Positions 26,372 through 34,692 of a DNA stretch of 64,000 nucleotides are shown here, piece by piece (within the stretch, counting starts at the first letter, position 1; each line of letters opens with the position of its first letter). The notes beneath the pieces were generated by a model. It did not search any database. It was not told the DNA's origin and saw nothing but the letters and a program-made list of their open reading frames with translations. This DNA is from QWQI01 sp964608915. GTDB lineage: Bacteria > Planctomycetota > Planctomycetia > Isosphaerales > Isosphaeraceae. The stretch covers positions 186,001-250,000 of the forward strand of contig CAZSQA010000003.1 of NCBI GenBank assembly GCA_964608915.1. Reading direction: 5' to 3'. The translations under genes and the position numbers were made by a program.

Positions 26372-27409
26372 GTGAATATCGACCTGTTCGACTTCGAATT
26401 GCCTGAAACTCTGATCGCCCAGCAGCCGGTCGAACCACGTGACCATTGCCGGCTGATGGTCCTTGACCGCTCGGCCCGAACGATCACGCACCGGTGGTTT
26501 CATGAATTGCCGCAAATTCTTCGCGGCAATGATCTTCTCGTCCGGAACGACACGCGCGTGATTCCCGCCCGGGTCGTCGGCGTGCGCGACTCCACCGGCG
26601 GAAAATGGGAAGCGCTCTTCCTCGAAGAATTGCCGAACGGCGATTGGCACGTGCTTGCCCACTGCGGTGGGAAGCCCCGGCCAGGCGAGAAGGTCACGAT
26701 CGGTCAGGGTGCGAAGCTACAGCTCATCGATAAACTCGAGGACGGCTCCTGGCGAATTGCCCCGGAACCGCCCGACTCCGGCAAATCTGCCCGTGATATT
26801 CTGGAGGTTCATGGTCATATTCCCCTGCCGCCCTACATTCGCGACGGCCGCGACACGCCCGATGACCGCCAGTGGTATCAAACGGTGTTCGCGCGGGAGG
26901 CCGGGTCGGTCGCCGCGCCGACGGCCGGCCTCCACTTCACCGAAGACCTGATCACCAGGCTGGTTGCGACTGGAGTCTCGTTCGCCGATGTGACCCTGCA
27001 TGTCGGCATCGGCACGTTCCGGCCGATCAAGGTGACCAATATCGAAGACCATGTCCTGCACTCCGAATGGGCCAGCCTTTCCGACAAGACCGCCGAGGCC
27101 GTCCGAACGGCCCGAAAATCAGGCGGGCGTGTCGTCGCCGTCGGCACCACCTCAGCCCGAACTCTCGAAACGGCAGCACGTTCAGGAAAGATCGAACCCT
27201 TCGAAGGGCCGACCGGGCTTTACGTTCGTCCCGGGTTCGAATTTCACGCGACCGACGGCCTGATCACCAACTTCCACCTGCCGAAATCGAGCCTGATCGT
27301 CCTGGTGGCTGCCCTGGCCGGGCGTGAATTCGTGATGGAAGCCTATCGGGAAGCCGTTCGCCTCGGCTACCGTTTCTACAGTTATGGCGATGCCATGCTG
27401 ATCGTTTAA
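26372..27409 (+). CDS. queA: S-adenosylmethionine:tRNA ribosyltransferase-isomerase
   Basis: A 345-residue protein, full length for QueA, which transfers and isomerises the ribosyl part of S-adenosylmethionine onto 7-aminomethyl-7-deazaguanine in tRNA, the penultimate step to queuosine. Motifs: DLFDFELPETLIAQQP at the start, RNDTRVIPARV, HIPLPPYIRDGRD, the signature YQTVFAREAGSVAAPTAGLHF, DVTLHVGIGTFRPIK and TNFHLPKSSLIVLVAALAG. The start is GTG at 26372, matching the family N-terminus exactly. No other queuosine gene is in the window. Confidence 0.96.
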   Translation: MNIDLFDFELPETLIAQQPVEPRDHCRLMVLDRSARTITHRWFHELPQILRGNDLLVRNDTRVIPARVVGVRDSTGGKWEALFLEELPNGDWHVLAHCGGKPRPGEKVTIGQGAKLQLIDKLEDGSWRIAPEPPDSGKSARDILEVHGHIPLPPYIRDGRDTPDDRQWYQTVFAREAGSVAAPTAGLHFTEDLITRLVATGVSFADVTLHVGIGTFRPIKVTNIEDHVLHSEWASLSDKTAEAVRTARKSGGRVVAVGTTSARTLETAARSGKIEPFEGPTGLYVRPGFEFHATDGLITNFHLPKSSLIVLVAALAGREFVMEAYREAVRLGYRFYSYGDAMLIV

Positions 27410-27635
27410 CCCAAACTACCCAGTCGCCCCGAGCAGCCCGAAATGCGCTAACGTGCAGCACGGATGTCGGCAGCAGAACCGGCAGACTTAAATGATTTTT
27501 TCGCGTCAGGGCCACTTTTCTTCCGATTCTTCCCGCTCGTATGATCGTAGGGTACGAGACTCAGATGAATGTCTTCGTCGAACGACCTGGTCAGGACGAC
27601 CGCGACGCCCGAATGGCACGCACGACGGAACCCTG

Positions 27636-28712
27636 ATGCCCCGAAGCCGAAGTTCGAACGCACGAGCTGTTGACCGAATCGATCGACGCCGCTTCATTGC
27701 GGGTTGTGCCGCCTCTTTAGGCCTGGGCCCGCTCGCGCAGGCCGTCCGCTCGGCTTCGGATCGAATCGTGGAAGTTCGACCGGTGTCCGAGAAACCGGCC
27801 GAGCCGGCGACGTTCGAGCATTTGGGCTATCGCATCGTCGCCTGGCCCTCGATGCTCGAATCGACGGCCCCGGTGCCGATCGTCTTCCTTTTCGGCGGCA
27901 ACGGCATGGGGGCCGTCGTTCGATCTGTGCAGGCGGATCAGCTCGCTGAGGATCTCGCCCGGCGCGGAGTCGCCGCGGTCGTAGTGCATCATCCGAACCT
28001 GACTCAGGCGGATGACTTCCTGAGCCGGATCGTCACGCCGATGGCCGACCTGCTCGATCACCCCTGGGCGAGACGTCACAGGATCGATGCGACGCGCGTC
28101 GGCGCGGCCGGGTTTTCCGCGGGCGGACTGATCGCGACGCTCCTGGCCACTCGCTATCGAAAAGGCCTGCCTTTCGAAATCCGCAGTGCCTTGAATTACT
28201 ACGGCCCGGTCGACCTGAGGCAGTGGTTCGCATTTCATGAGGCACGCGTGGCGGCCACCGATTTCGGATCGATCGCCCCGTTCTATCAGGGCAATCGTGG
28301 GCCCGACGAGATCGGCCAATCGGCGCACGGGTCGATCGTCTGTCGGGATCTGAGCATTTCTCTGCGGAGGAAAGTCACGGAAAATCTGGGCGGATCGGTC
28401 GAAGGCAAGCTGGAGGCCTTCTCCGATCGCCGAATCTTCGAACCGGCGGTGTCGTCCGAAGCCGGCTCCGATCGCCTGACTTCGAAGCCACTGCTGGTCG
28501 GTGCCTTCGGGACGAGAGACGACAACTGCGACGCCATGTTCCAGCCACGAGTTCTGGACAGGCTGGGCCAGCTGCATCGTCTCGAAACGATTTCTTTCGT
28601 TTACGAAGGGCCCCACGGAGTGAGCTGGCGCGCCTGCCCGAAAGCTCTTGACGCTTTCCTGGAGCCGCTTCTGCCTTCTGCCGGCGGATTCGAAATCACG
28701 CGAGTTTCATGA
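27636..28712 (+). CDS. Tat-exported alpha/beta-hydrolase
   Basis: A 358-residue protein with a twin-arginine signal (RRRFIAGCAASLGLGPLAQA, residues about 16-36) and an alpha/beta-hydrolase body: PIVFLFGGNGMG (oxyanion region), VVVHHPNLTQ, the nucleophile elbow GFSAGG near residue 155, and a late histidine in EGPHGVSW. Dienelactone hydrolase-like enzymes share this layout; the substrate is unknown. It would act folded, in the periplasm. ATG 27636 is preceded by GACGGAACCCTG. It stands alone between queA and the convergent rhomboid gene. Confidence 0.8.
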   Translation: MPRSRSSNARAVDRIDRRRFIAGCAASLGLGPLAQAVRSASDRIVEVRPVSEKPAEPATFEHLGYRIVAWPSMLESTAPVPIVFLFGGNGMGAVVRSVQADQLAEDLARRGVAAVVVHHPNLTQADDFLSRIVTPMADLLDHPWARRHRIDATRVGAAGFSAGGLIATLLATRYRKGLPFEIRSALNYYGPVDLRQWFAFHEARVAATDFGSIAPFYQGNRGPDEIGQSAHGSIVCRDLSISLRRKVTENLGGSVEGKLEAFSDRRIFEPAVSSEAGSDRLTSKPLLVGAFGTRDDNCDAMFQPRVLDRLGQLHRLETISFVYEGPHGVSWRACPKALDAFLEPLLPSAGGFEITRVS

Positions 28713-28730
28713 ACGATGCCGAGGGCGAAG

Positions 28731-29666
28731 TTACGCCCGCCTCGCATCCCGCTCGCCCACGAAGTAGCCCATCATCAGCCCGGCCACCAGGCCGCCCAGG
28801 TGAGCGCCGTTGGCGACAGGGCCGAGCATGCCCGTGAAGCAAAGCACCATCCAGATGAGAGCCAGCTGCACCGACTGGCCTGAAAGCCGAATGTAGCCCC
28901 TCGGGTTGTATTCGCCGTAAGCCCATGCGAAGCCGATCAGGCCATAGACGGCACCAGAGAATCCGCCGAAGAGCACGGAATGCCGCTGCAGGCCATAGAT
29001 CTGCCAGAAATATTCGGAAAACGCGGCGACCAGGTGCGTGACCAGGACCACGGCCAAAAGCATGCGTGAGCCCCGTTCCCGTTCGATCACGCCGCCCAGC
29101 CCGCTGAGCCAGCTCATGTTGAAGAACAGGTGCAAAATACTCAGGTGCCAGAACATCGGCGCGATCAGCCGCCACGGTTCCGGGCCCAGGGCTTTGTCGA
29201 GCGAGTCGAGCACCGGGCCGTGGTCCGGGTCGAACCGGGGCGAAGCGAGGTTGACGTGATCGACGACCCGGCCGATACGTTTGTCGAAGTTCGTCCAGAG
29301 GCTCATGGCGACCGAAGCGGCGATAAGAATCGTGACCACGGGCGTGCGTCTCAATGTGCCGCCGGCCCCATAGACACGGCCGGCGTCGGTCACGCTCTTG
29401 CGATAAGCCTTTTCCTTGCGGGCCTCTTCCTTGCGGATTTCGCCGGCCTTGCGGGCCAGGGTCGCGAATTCCGGATCGTCCGGATTGGCCCTGAATCGCT
29501 CCAGAACCGTTCGGGCTTCGTTCATGCGGTCTTCGTCGACCACCCAGATCGCCACATCGGCCGGGTTCGCGACGCTGGGCCGCATTTCGGTCTTGATGCC
29601 CCTGGCCAGCATATAATCCGCCAGAATGCCCGCGGGGCGAGCGGCGATCGTGCCAAGTTCACGCAT
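28731..29666 (-). CDS. Rhomboid-family intramembrane serine protease (GlpG-like)
   Basis: A 311-residue protein. Residues 1-70 resemble the cytoplasmic N-terminal domain of GlpG (VAIWVVDEDRMNEARTVLERF); residues 75-110 are a charged linker; about six helices follow. Catalytic residues are visible: the nucleophile serine in GGFSGAVYGLIG and the histidine in NGAHLGGLVAG, and the HxxxN loop (HLFFNM) is present. It should cleave single-span membrane proteins within the bilayer. ATG 29666 fits the GlpG-type start. A DUF1559 gene lies divergently upstream, but a functional tie is speculation. Confidence 0.9.
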   Translation of the reverse strand: MRELGTIAARPAGILADYMLARGIKTEMRPSVANPADVAIWVVDEDRMNEARTVLERFRANPDDPEFATLARKAGEIRKEEARKEKAYRKSVTDAGRVYGAGGTLRRTPVVTILIAASVAMSLWTNFDKRIGRVVDHVNLASPRFDPDHGPVLDSLDKALGPEPWRLIAPMFWHLSILHLFFNMSWLSGLGGVIERERGSRMLLAVVLVTHLVAAFSEYFWQIYGLQRHSVLFGGFSGAVYGLIGFAWAYGEYNPRGYIRLSGQSVQLALIWMVLCFTGMLGPVANGAHLGGLVAGLMMGYFVGERDARRA

Positions 29667-29993
29667 AACTTCGACCGGCTCCGCTTCGTTTCCGCCATGA
29701 GTCCGACCCGTCACGTCAGGGGTCGGTCCCCGGCCCGGTCATTATATCCCGGAACATGTCGAATCGCACCCGAAACCCGAGTGCACTCAATTTTCACGAA
29801 ACTTTCATCATGACGCAACATGCTGATATAAAAGAAGATAGACACGGCCGTCGATTCCTCTTCATAATCTCCCGAACCAGCGAGTTGAAGTCGAAGGAGT
29901 GAACTTCGTAGGATAATGACGTGACCTCAAATCCACGCTAACGCACATGTGGATTTGAGGAAGATCCCGTGTACTTTTCGTGAAGGAAACGAA
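29667..29993. promoter_or_regulatory. 327-bp divergent region with DUF1559 leader
   Basis: No gene. It holds a TATAAA at 29827-29832 that could be the -10 element for the DUF1559 gene (no clear -35), giving a leader of roughly 155 bases, within which lies the 12-bp inverted repeat at 29925-29960. Confidence 0.4.
29925..29960 (+). promoter_or_regulatory. Leader hairpin upstream of the DUF1559 gene
   Basis: Perfect 12-bp inverted repeat (CCTCAAATCCAC, 12-base loop, GTGGATTTGAGG) ending 33 bases before the GTG start. No T-run follows, so it is not a terminator; it could stabilise the mRNA or affect translation. Confidence 0.5.
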
Positions 29994-31115
29994 GTGAATC
30001 GTCGCAAAGGTTTCACTCTGATCGAGTTGCTCGTCGTGATCGCCATTATCGCCGTGCTGATCAGCCTGCTGTTGCCGGCCGTTCAGTCGGCCCGGGAAGC
30101 CGCCCGCAGGGCTCAGTGCGTCAATAACCTGAAGCAGATGGCTTTGGCCATGCACAATTACGAAAGCACCAACAGCGCTTTCCCGATGCAGACGATTCTG
30201 ATTCCCGCACAGACTGGTGGTCCAGGCACATGGGCCTTCGAATCGTCCTGGAGCGCCTTCGCCCGCAGCGCGCCCTTCATGGAGCAGGCCGCATTTTATT
30301 CGTCGATCAATTTCAATTTGACCTATAGCGCCAAAGCCAACACGACGGTGGCCAACATGCCGCTTTCGTTCCTGAATTGCCCGAGCGATCCGGCTTCGAA
30401 AGTCGACGACGCCAGCATGGGCGGAACGCTTTACGCTACGACGAGCTACGGCGTTTCGAATGGCGACTGGTACGTCCATTCCACGAACTGGGGTGCCACG
30501 AACTCCGTCGGCCCGATGAACAAATCGATGTTCGGCCCGAATTACAGCCGATCGATCGCCATGATCGCCGACGGCACTTCGAACACTCTGATGATCTCTG
30601 AAGGTCTCGCTGGCCACGCCCAGTTCCGCAGTTGCATGTCTCCCGGGTCGGTTCCCACGGCCGGCGGAACGGGTCAGTTCTCCCCGACGAACGTTCCTGC
30701 CCCGGGCAGCGCGTCCGCGGCCGCTTTGGCCGAACTGGTCGCCGGCTGCGGCACGGGTTCCGGCAAAATCAAGGCCGGTGGCCCGATCGGTCACACCCGC
30801 TGGTGCAATGGCGGCGTGTATTACTCGGGCTTCACCACCGCGATGACGCCTAACCATAACGTGAAGGCCCTTAGTCGGGCGACAGGGTTCTCCAACGGCG
30901 GCCAGATGGTGCGTGCCGACTGGGACAGCACCGACGAAAACGACGGCGGCCCGACTTACATGTCGCTCTCGGCGACTTCGCGTCACCCCGGCGGCGTCAA
31001 CGCGGCCTTCGCTGACGGTTCCGTGAAGTTCATCAAGGACACCGTCAACCCCGGCACCTGGCGTGCTCTCGGCACGATCGCCGGCGGCGAAGTGATCTCG
31101 GCCGATTCCTATTGA
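29994..31115 (+). CDS. DUF1559 pseudopilin-like protein
   Basis: A 373-residue protein of the large DUF1559 family of Planctomycetota. The first residues are a class III (prepilin) signal: a short basic leader, then GFTLIELLVVIAIIAVLISL, cut by prepilin peptidase before the phenylalanine. The rest has the family core (RRAQCVNNLKQMALAMHNYE), the conserved SSWSAFARSAPFMEQ region, and the C-terminal HPGGVNAAFADGSVKFI motif. These proteins are thought to be surface or type II secretion-related; the function of this one is unknown. GTG 29994 follows GAAGGAAACGAA, a good ribosome-binding site. Confidence 0.95.
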   Translation: MNRRKGFTLIELLVVIAIIAVLISLLLPAVQSAREAARRAQCVNNLKQMALAMHNYESTNSAFPMQTILIPAQTGGPGTWAFESSWSAFARSAPFMEQAAFYSSINFNLTYSAKANTTVANMPLSFLNCPSDPASKVDDASMGGTLYATTSYGVSNGDWYVHSTNWGATNSVGPMNKSMFGPNYSRSIAMIADGTSNTLMISEGLAGHAQFRSCMSPGSVPTAGGTGQFSPTNVPAPGSASAAALAELVAGCGTGSGKIKAGGPIGHTRWCNGGVYYSGFTTAMTPNHNVKALSRATGFSNGGQMVRADWDSTDENDGGPTYMSLSATSRHPGGVNAAFADGSVKFIKDTVNPGTWRALGTIAGGEVISADSY

Positions 31116-31143
31116 TTCCGAGCCCGCGGCGATCGTATTTCGA

Positions 31144-31177
31144 AGGCTCTCGCCGCAACACGGCGGGAGCCTGTTTT
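31144..31177 (+). terminator. Intrinsic terminator between DUF1559 and lipoprotein genes
   Basis: 12-bp stem (AGGCTCTCGCCG against CGGCGGGAGCCT, one G-T wobble), five-base loop, then GTTTT. It lies 29 bases after the DUF1559 stop and 21 bases before the lipoprotein start, so it may reduce expression of the second gene. Confidence 0.8.
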
Positions 31178-31198
31178 ATCGACGGAGAAAATGCCGAG

Positions 31199-31612
31199 AT
31201 GACGACCTTTCGCATGATCGGGCAGACTTGCCGATTTCGAAGTTTTGCGGCCACCTTGCTTTTCGTCGCCGGCTGCGGCGGTTCGACGGAACAGGCCGCC
31301 ACGCTCCTCAAACCCGTACCGGTCAAGGGAAGCGTCCTGTACAAGGGCAAGCCTCTGACGGGCGGCACGGTGCGTTTCGAACCCGAAGACGGGGGCCGCG
31401 AAGCCTCAGGCAATATCGAGCCTGACGGAACCTTCACGCTCACGACATTTCAGGCCGCCGATGGGGCCGTGGCGGGCAAGCATCGCGTGGCGGTCGACCC
31501 GCCGGCGGACAAGCCGAAGGCACTGCCCGCGAAATACAAAAGCGCAGCGTCTTCCGGAATCGTCCTGGATGTTTCGTCCGACAAGACAGAATATGTCGTC
31601 GATTTGAAATGA
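31199..31612 (+). CDS. Lipoprotein with carboxypeptidase-regulatory-like fold
   Basis: A 137-residue lipoprotein: signal ATLLFVAGCGGS with lipobox cysteine, then one beta-sandwich domain (VPVKGSVLYKGKPLTGGTVRF, GNIEPDGTFTLTTF, GAVAGKHRVAVDPP, IVLDVSSDKTEYVVDLK) of the carboxypeptidase-regulatory or transthyretin-like type common in Planctomycetota, where such genes often sit directly behind DUF1559 genes. It would be tethered to a membrane. Function unknown. ATG 31199 is chosen; ATG 31214 (MIGQTC) is possible. Confidence 0.82.
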   Translation: MTTFRMIGQTCRFRSFAATLLFVAGCGGSTEQAATLLKPVPVKGSVLYKGKPLTGGTVRFEPEDGGREASGNIEPDGTFTLTTFQAADGAVAGKHRVAVDPPADKPKALPAKYKSAASSGIVLDVSSDKTEYVVDLK

Positions 31613-31660
31613 TTCGCTTCGGTTCCGAATTCGCGACCGGTACGAAAATCCCAAAAACCA

Positions 31661-31691
31661 ACCGTCTCGAGGAAAAAATCCCCGAGACGGT
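31661..31691 (-). terminator. Terminator for the LEPR-XLL gene
   Basis: Perfect 9-bp stem (ACCGTCTCG/CGAGACGGT). Read on the minus strand the hairpin is followed by TTGGTTTTTGGG, so it would end transcription of the gene at 31790-33610; it may also act on the converging lipoprotein transcript. Confidence 0.65.
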
Positions 31692-31789
31692 GGCGAGAGT
31701 GTGATTCGACATATCTCTTGCATTTCCCGAAGGCCAGGCCGAAAGCGATTTCGCTTCGGCCCGGATTTCGGTTTTGCCGACGACCAGGC

Positions 31790-33610
31790 TCAGGAGCCGC
31801 GATAATCGACGCCGGCCCGCGTGCGGATCGGCTGATTCGCGGGCGGCGAGTGCAGCGGGTTCGAAAGCCGGCGGGCGAACACGCCCGAACCGAGCCGACC
31901 CAGGGCCGTGCCGCGGCCGTCGTCGTAAGCAAGGCCAGGCCCGTAAATTCCGCCATGAATCGCACCCGGCGAGACTTGATCGGTATCCTGCAGGAAGTCC
32001 TGTGTCGTCGTATCCGGAGCATAGCTGGCCGAGATGACCGAATCGACCAGGCTGCCCTTCATCCGCAGGCCACGAATGACCGACGGGCCAGTGACCGGGC
32101 TGACACCGGTGACGTACTGGTTGTAGTCGAAGCCCGATGCGATTTCGGAGCGAGACAGATCGCCGTTGATCAGCAGGCCCGTCGCGTTCGACTGAATCCG
32201 CTTGCCGAAGTGGTTGATCGCACCGGTATGCACCGGTTTGGTGCCGATCGAACCGCTGGTCGTGATGGCCGCGTTGGTCATCGCCGATCCGGCCCGGGGG
32301 AAGTAGTTCGTGACGCCCTGAGTCCGCTGGATGAACTGCGGGCTGTTCGAATACTGCATAACCGTATTGGCCGCGCCGATGTTGATCCGGTTGATCGCAC
32401 CGGCGTTGATCTGGCCGCCCATGTAACCATAGGCCGGGAAGCCCTTCTGGCCGGCGGTCGTGCCGTAATACTGGGTCGCCGTGGAGGTTCCGTCCGGATC
32501 GCCCAGGCCCCGCATCAGTCGCAGGCTGCGGATCGGACCGTTGGACGAGACCGACAGGGCGTCGGCCGTGCCGCCGATGTGGATCAGCCCTGCGTGGTCG
32601 AGAGCTGTCGTCGGGCTGATGTTCGTGCCGGTGTTCCTGGCGATGCGGGTGTAATTCACGCCGCCGATCGCCTGAAACTGGCCGATGGAGGTCGTCGCGA
32701 TCGAAGTCAGCCCCTGGGCACCTGACTTGGGATAGCGTGCTTCGAGGCCGGCGACCGGCATCTGCCGCGTGATCGCATTGGTCGTGATCGCGTGCGTCGG
32801 GCCGTAGACTTCGAAAGACACGGTCGGCGACGACTGCGGAATGCTCGTCACTCCCTCGAATTGGGAGTTGTACATCGTGTTGTAGATCGTCCCGACGCGA
32901 ATGATCGGCGCCTTCTTGAGCGGCGATGCCGCATCGCCCACGACGATCCGCACGGGATTCGTATTATAGACGCCGGAGACGTCGTTATAGGCTTCCACGT
33001 CGGCGATCTGCAGAGTCTGCACGCCGCCCGGCAGGAAGATGCCGACGCCCGGCTGAACGACCGAGTTGTCTTCGTTGATCGGCAGCGTCTGTGCCAGAGC
33101 GAAGCCGTTGAGAATGATCGAATTGACCCCGTTTTGGGCGATCAACTGCTGGAACCGGACCATGCCGTCGGTCAGAACCCGGTTCGACGACGTCACCTGG
33201 GCGGTCACGTAGGTCGTGTGGGGGTTACTTCCGACGATCTGGATCGTATCGATGTCGTCCATGAGGACGCCGTCGTTGGGCGTCACATCGGTCACGACGA
33301 CTTCGCCGGGGCCGTGCACGGTGATCACGTACTGATCGCCTTCACGGTCTTCGCCGTAAAGCACCCGGTTCGAATTGTCCAGGTACATCAGCCGCTTCGG
33401 ATCAGCCTCAGCCGCATGATACGGATACTGGAACGAGCCCAGGTGCCACTTCGTCTGAACCGGAATGTCGTGTGTGTTATAGAACTGGAACTGGCTGGAC
33501 GACAGAGTCGCCATCAGTTCGCGGCCTTCGAGCGATTCGACCGATCGGCCGACATCGTTCTTGGTCCGTTGGACGCGGGGACTGTCCGATCGGCGATTTT
33601 GCAGCGGCAT
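31790..33610 (-). CDS. LEPR-XLL-type planctomycete surface protein
   Basis: A 606-residue protein. The N-terminus carries VESLEGRELMA (residues about 23-33), a variant of the LEPR-XLL motif that marks many large secreted proteins of Planctomycetota. The rest is rich in Gly, Ser, Thr and Asn with beta-strand character and repeated GxIxxINI/GGxxNAGAIN-like segments near residues 375-400 and PVHTGAINHFG near 470; no enzyme signature. Probably exported to the cell surface or wall. A very strong ribosome-binding site (AAGGAGG, eight bases before ATG 33610) points to high expression. Confidence 0.85.
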   Translation of the reverse strand: MPLQNRRSDSPRVQRTKNDVGRSVESLEGRELMATLSSSQFQFYNTHDIPVQTKWHLGSFQYPYHAAEADPKRLMYLDNSNRVLYGEDREGDQYVITVHGPGEVVVTDVTPNDGVLMDDIDTIQIVGSNPHTTYVTAQVTSSNRVLTDGMVRFQQLIAQNGVNSIILNGFALAQTLPINEDNSVVQPGVGIFLPGGVQTLQIADVEAYNDVSGVYNTNPVRIVVGDAASPLKKAPIIRVGTIYNTMYNSQFEGVTSIPQSSPTVSFEVYGPTHAITTNAITRQMPVAGLEARYPKSGAQGLTSIATTSIGQFQAIGGVNYTRIARNTGTNISPTTALDHAGLIHIGGTADALSVSSNGPIRSLRLMRGLGDPDGTSTATQYYGTTAGQKGFPAYGYMGGQINAGAINRINIGAANTVMQYSNSPQFIQRTQGVTNYFPRAGSAMTNAAITTSGSIGTKPVHTGAINHFGKRIQSNATGLLINGDLSRSEIASGFDYNQYVTGVSPVTGPSVIRGLRMKGSLVDSVISASYAPDTTTQDFLQDTDQVSPGAIHGGIYGPGLAYDDGRGTALGRLGSGVFARRLSNPLHSPPANQPIRTRAGVDYRGS

Positions 33611-33977
33611 GGAGAAGACCTCCTTGACTCCCTTGGGCCGCACGGCTCTACCGCGAACATCGCGGTTCGATTGCCATCGTGCGCTCAAAAAAGGCGCACG
33701 AACCGGGCGGCGAGAAGCCCGAATCGTTCGGGTGGGGGCGGAGATCCTCTCCACTTGGTGTCCTGATCGTTGCCGGGCCCATGCCAAGTCAGGGGGGAAC
33801 GGGGCAGGCTTTCACGGCCCGCGACGTTCCGAACCGGCGCGAGGGCTTATCCGTGCCCCATAACGCCAGCTACCGGCAATCTCATGATGTCTGATCCATC
33901 GTCACGCCGCTGGCCCGCGGGTGAACCATGTCCGGGAAATATCTCGATTCGGGCGGGATCCGTACCGGTTTTGACGG
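33611..33977. other. 367-bp intergenic region
   Basis: No gene supported. It lies behind the STAS gene and ahead of the LEPR-XLL gene, both on the minus strand, so it should hold the latter's promoter; I could not identify -35 and -10 elements. Confidence 0.5.
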
Positions 33978-34334
33978 TCATGCCGAAGCGATGGCCGCCA
34001 CGGCAGATGGAACTTCCTCGGACATTTCGAAAAGTTTGTCCAGGCGAAGAATTTTCAGCGAATTGAGGACGTCCGGGTGAACCACGGCGAGAATCAGTCG
34101 ACGCGAACTGGCATGCACGCTTTTGCGGAGAAGAACCAGAGTGGCCACCGCGGTACTCGTGATCATGTCCACCTTGGACAGATCGAGCACGATGCCCTTT
34201 ACGTTCTGATGCAGGGCCAGGGTTTCCTGGAGCTTCTTCCGGATTTCTTCCGGAGTGGAGCCATTCAGGCTTTTGGTGTCCTCGATCGACACGACCAGAA
34301 CGTTCGATTCGATTCGATCGTTAATCGGCTGCAC
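33978..34334 (-). CDS. STAS-domain anti-sigma factor antagonist-like protein
   Basis: A 118-residue single STAS domain, as in SpoIIAA/RsbV. Visible features: NVLVVSIEDTKSLNG (first strands), VKGIVLDLSKVDMITSTAVATL with the phospho-acceptor position at S60 or T61, and HPDVLNSLKILRLDKLF at the end. In partner-switching pathways such proteins bind an anti-sigma kinase until phosphorylated. No kinase or phosphatase of that type is adjacent, so the partner is unknown. Start ATG 34334. Confidence 0.9.
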   Translation of the reverse strand: MQPINDRIESNVLVVSIEDTKSLNGSTPEEIRKKLQETLALHQNVKGIVLDLSKVDMITSTAVATLVLLRKSVHASSRRLILAVVHPDVLNSLKILRLDKLFEMSEEVPSAVAAIASA

Positions 34335-34692
34335 GGACGCATCCTCTCAGGATCGATACCCTGATAGCTTCGCGGAGGAACCAGAATACGGTCACGAGCG
34401 CACCGCGATCACCTCGTGGACTGAATTTGCACAAGTCTACCATATCCACCTGCGACGCAAAAGAATCCTGACAAAGTCATCGCACAGGATCGCCCCGGCT
34501 GACCTTCGAATTCCGGGCTTCTTGCCTTCACAGGGCCAGTATCTCGCCCCATTTTTCCCTTCGATCGCGAACGAATTCCGCCAAGCGCGTGGATTTCGGA
34601 ACCGCTGGCGAAATATGCGTCACGGGAATTCTCTCGAAATATCGAAACAAATCCGGAAGCCTTGCCGCGACCGCAGTGCTCAGGCACGCAGA
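34335..34692. other. 358-bp intergenic region
   Basis: Between the sensor kinase and STAS genes, both on the minus strand. A 95-codon frame on the minus strand exists but has no conserved features; otherwise nothing seen. Confidence 0.5.
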
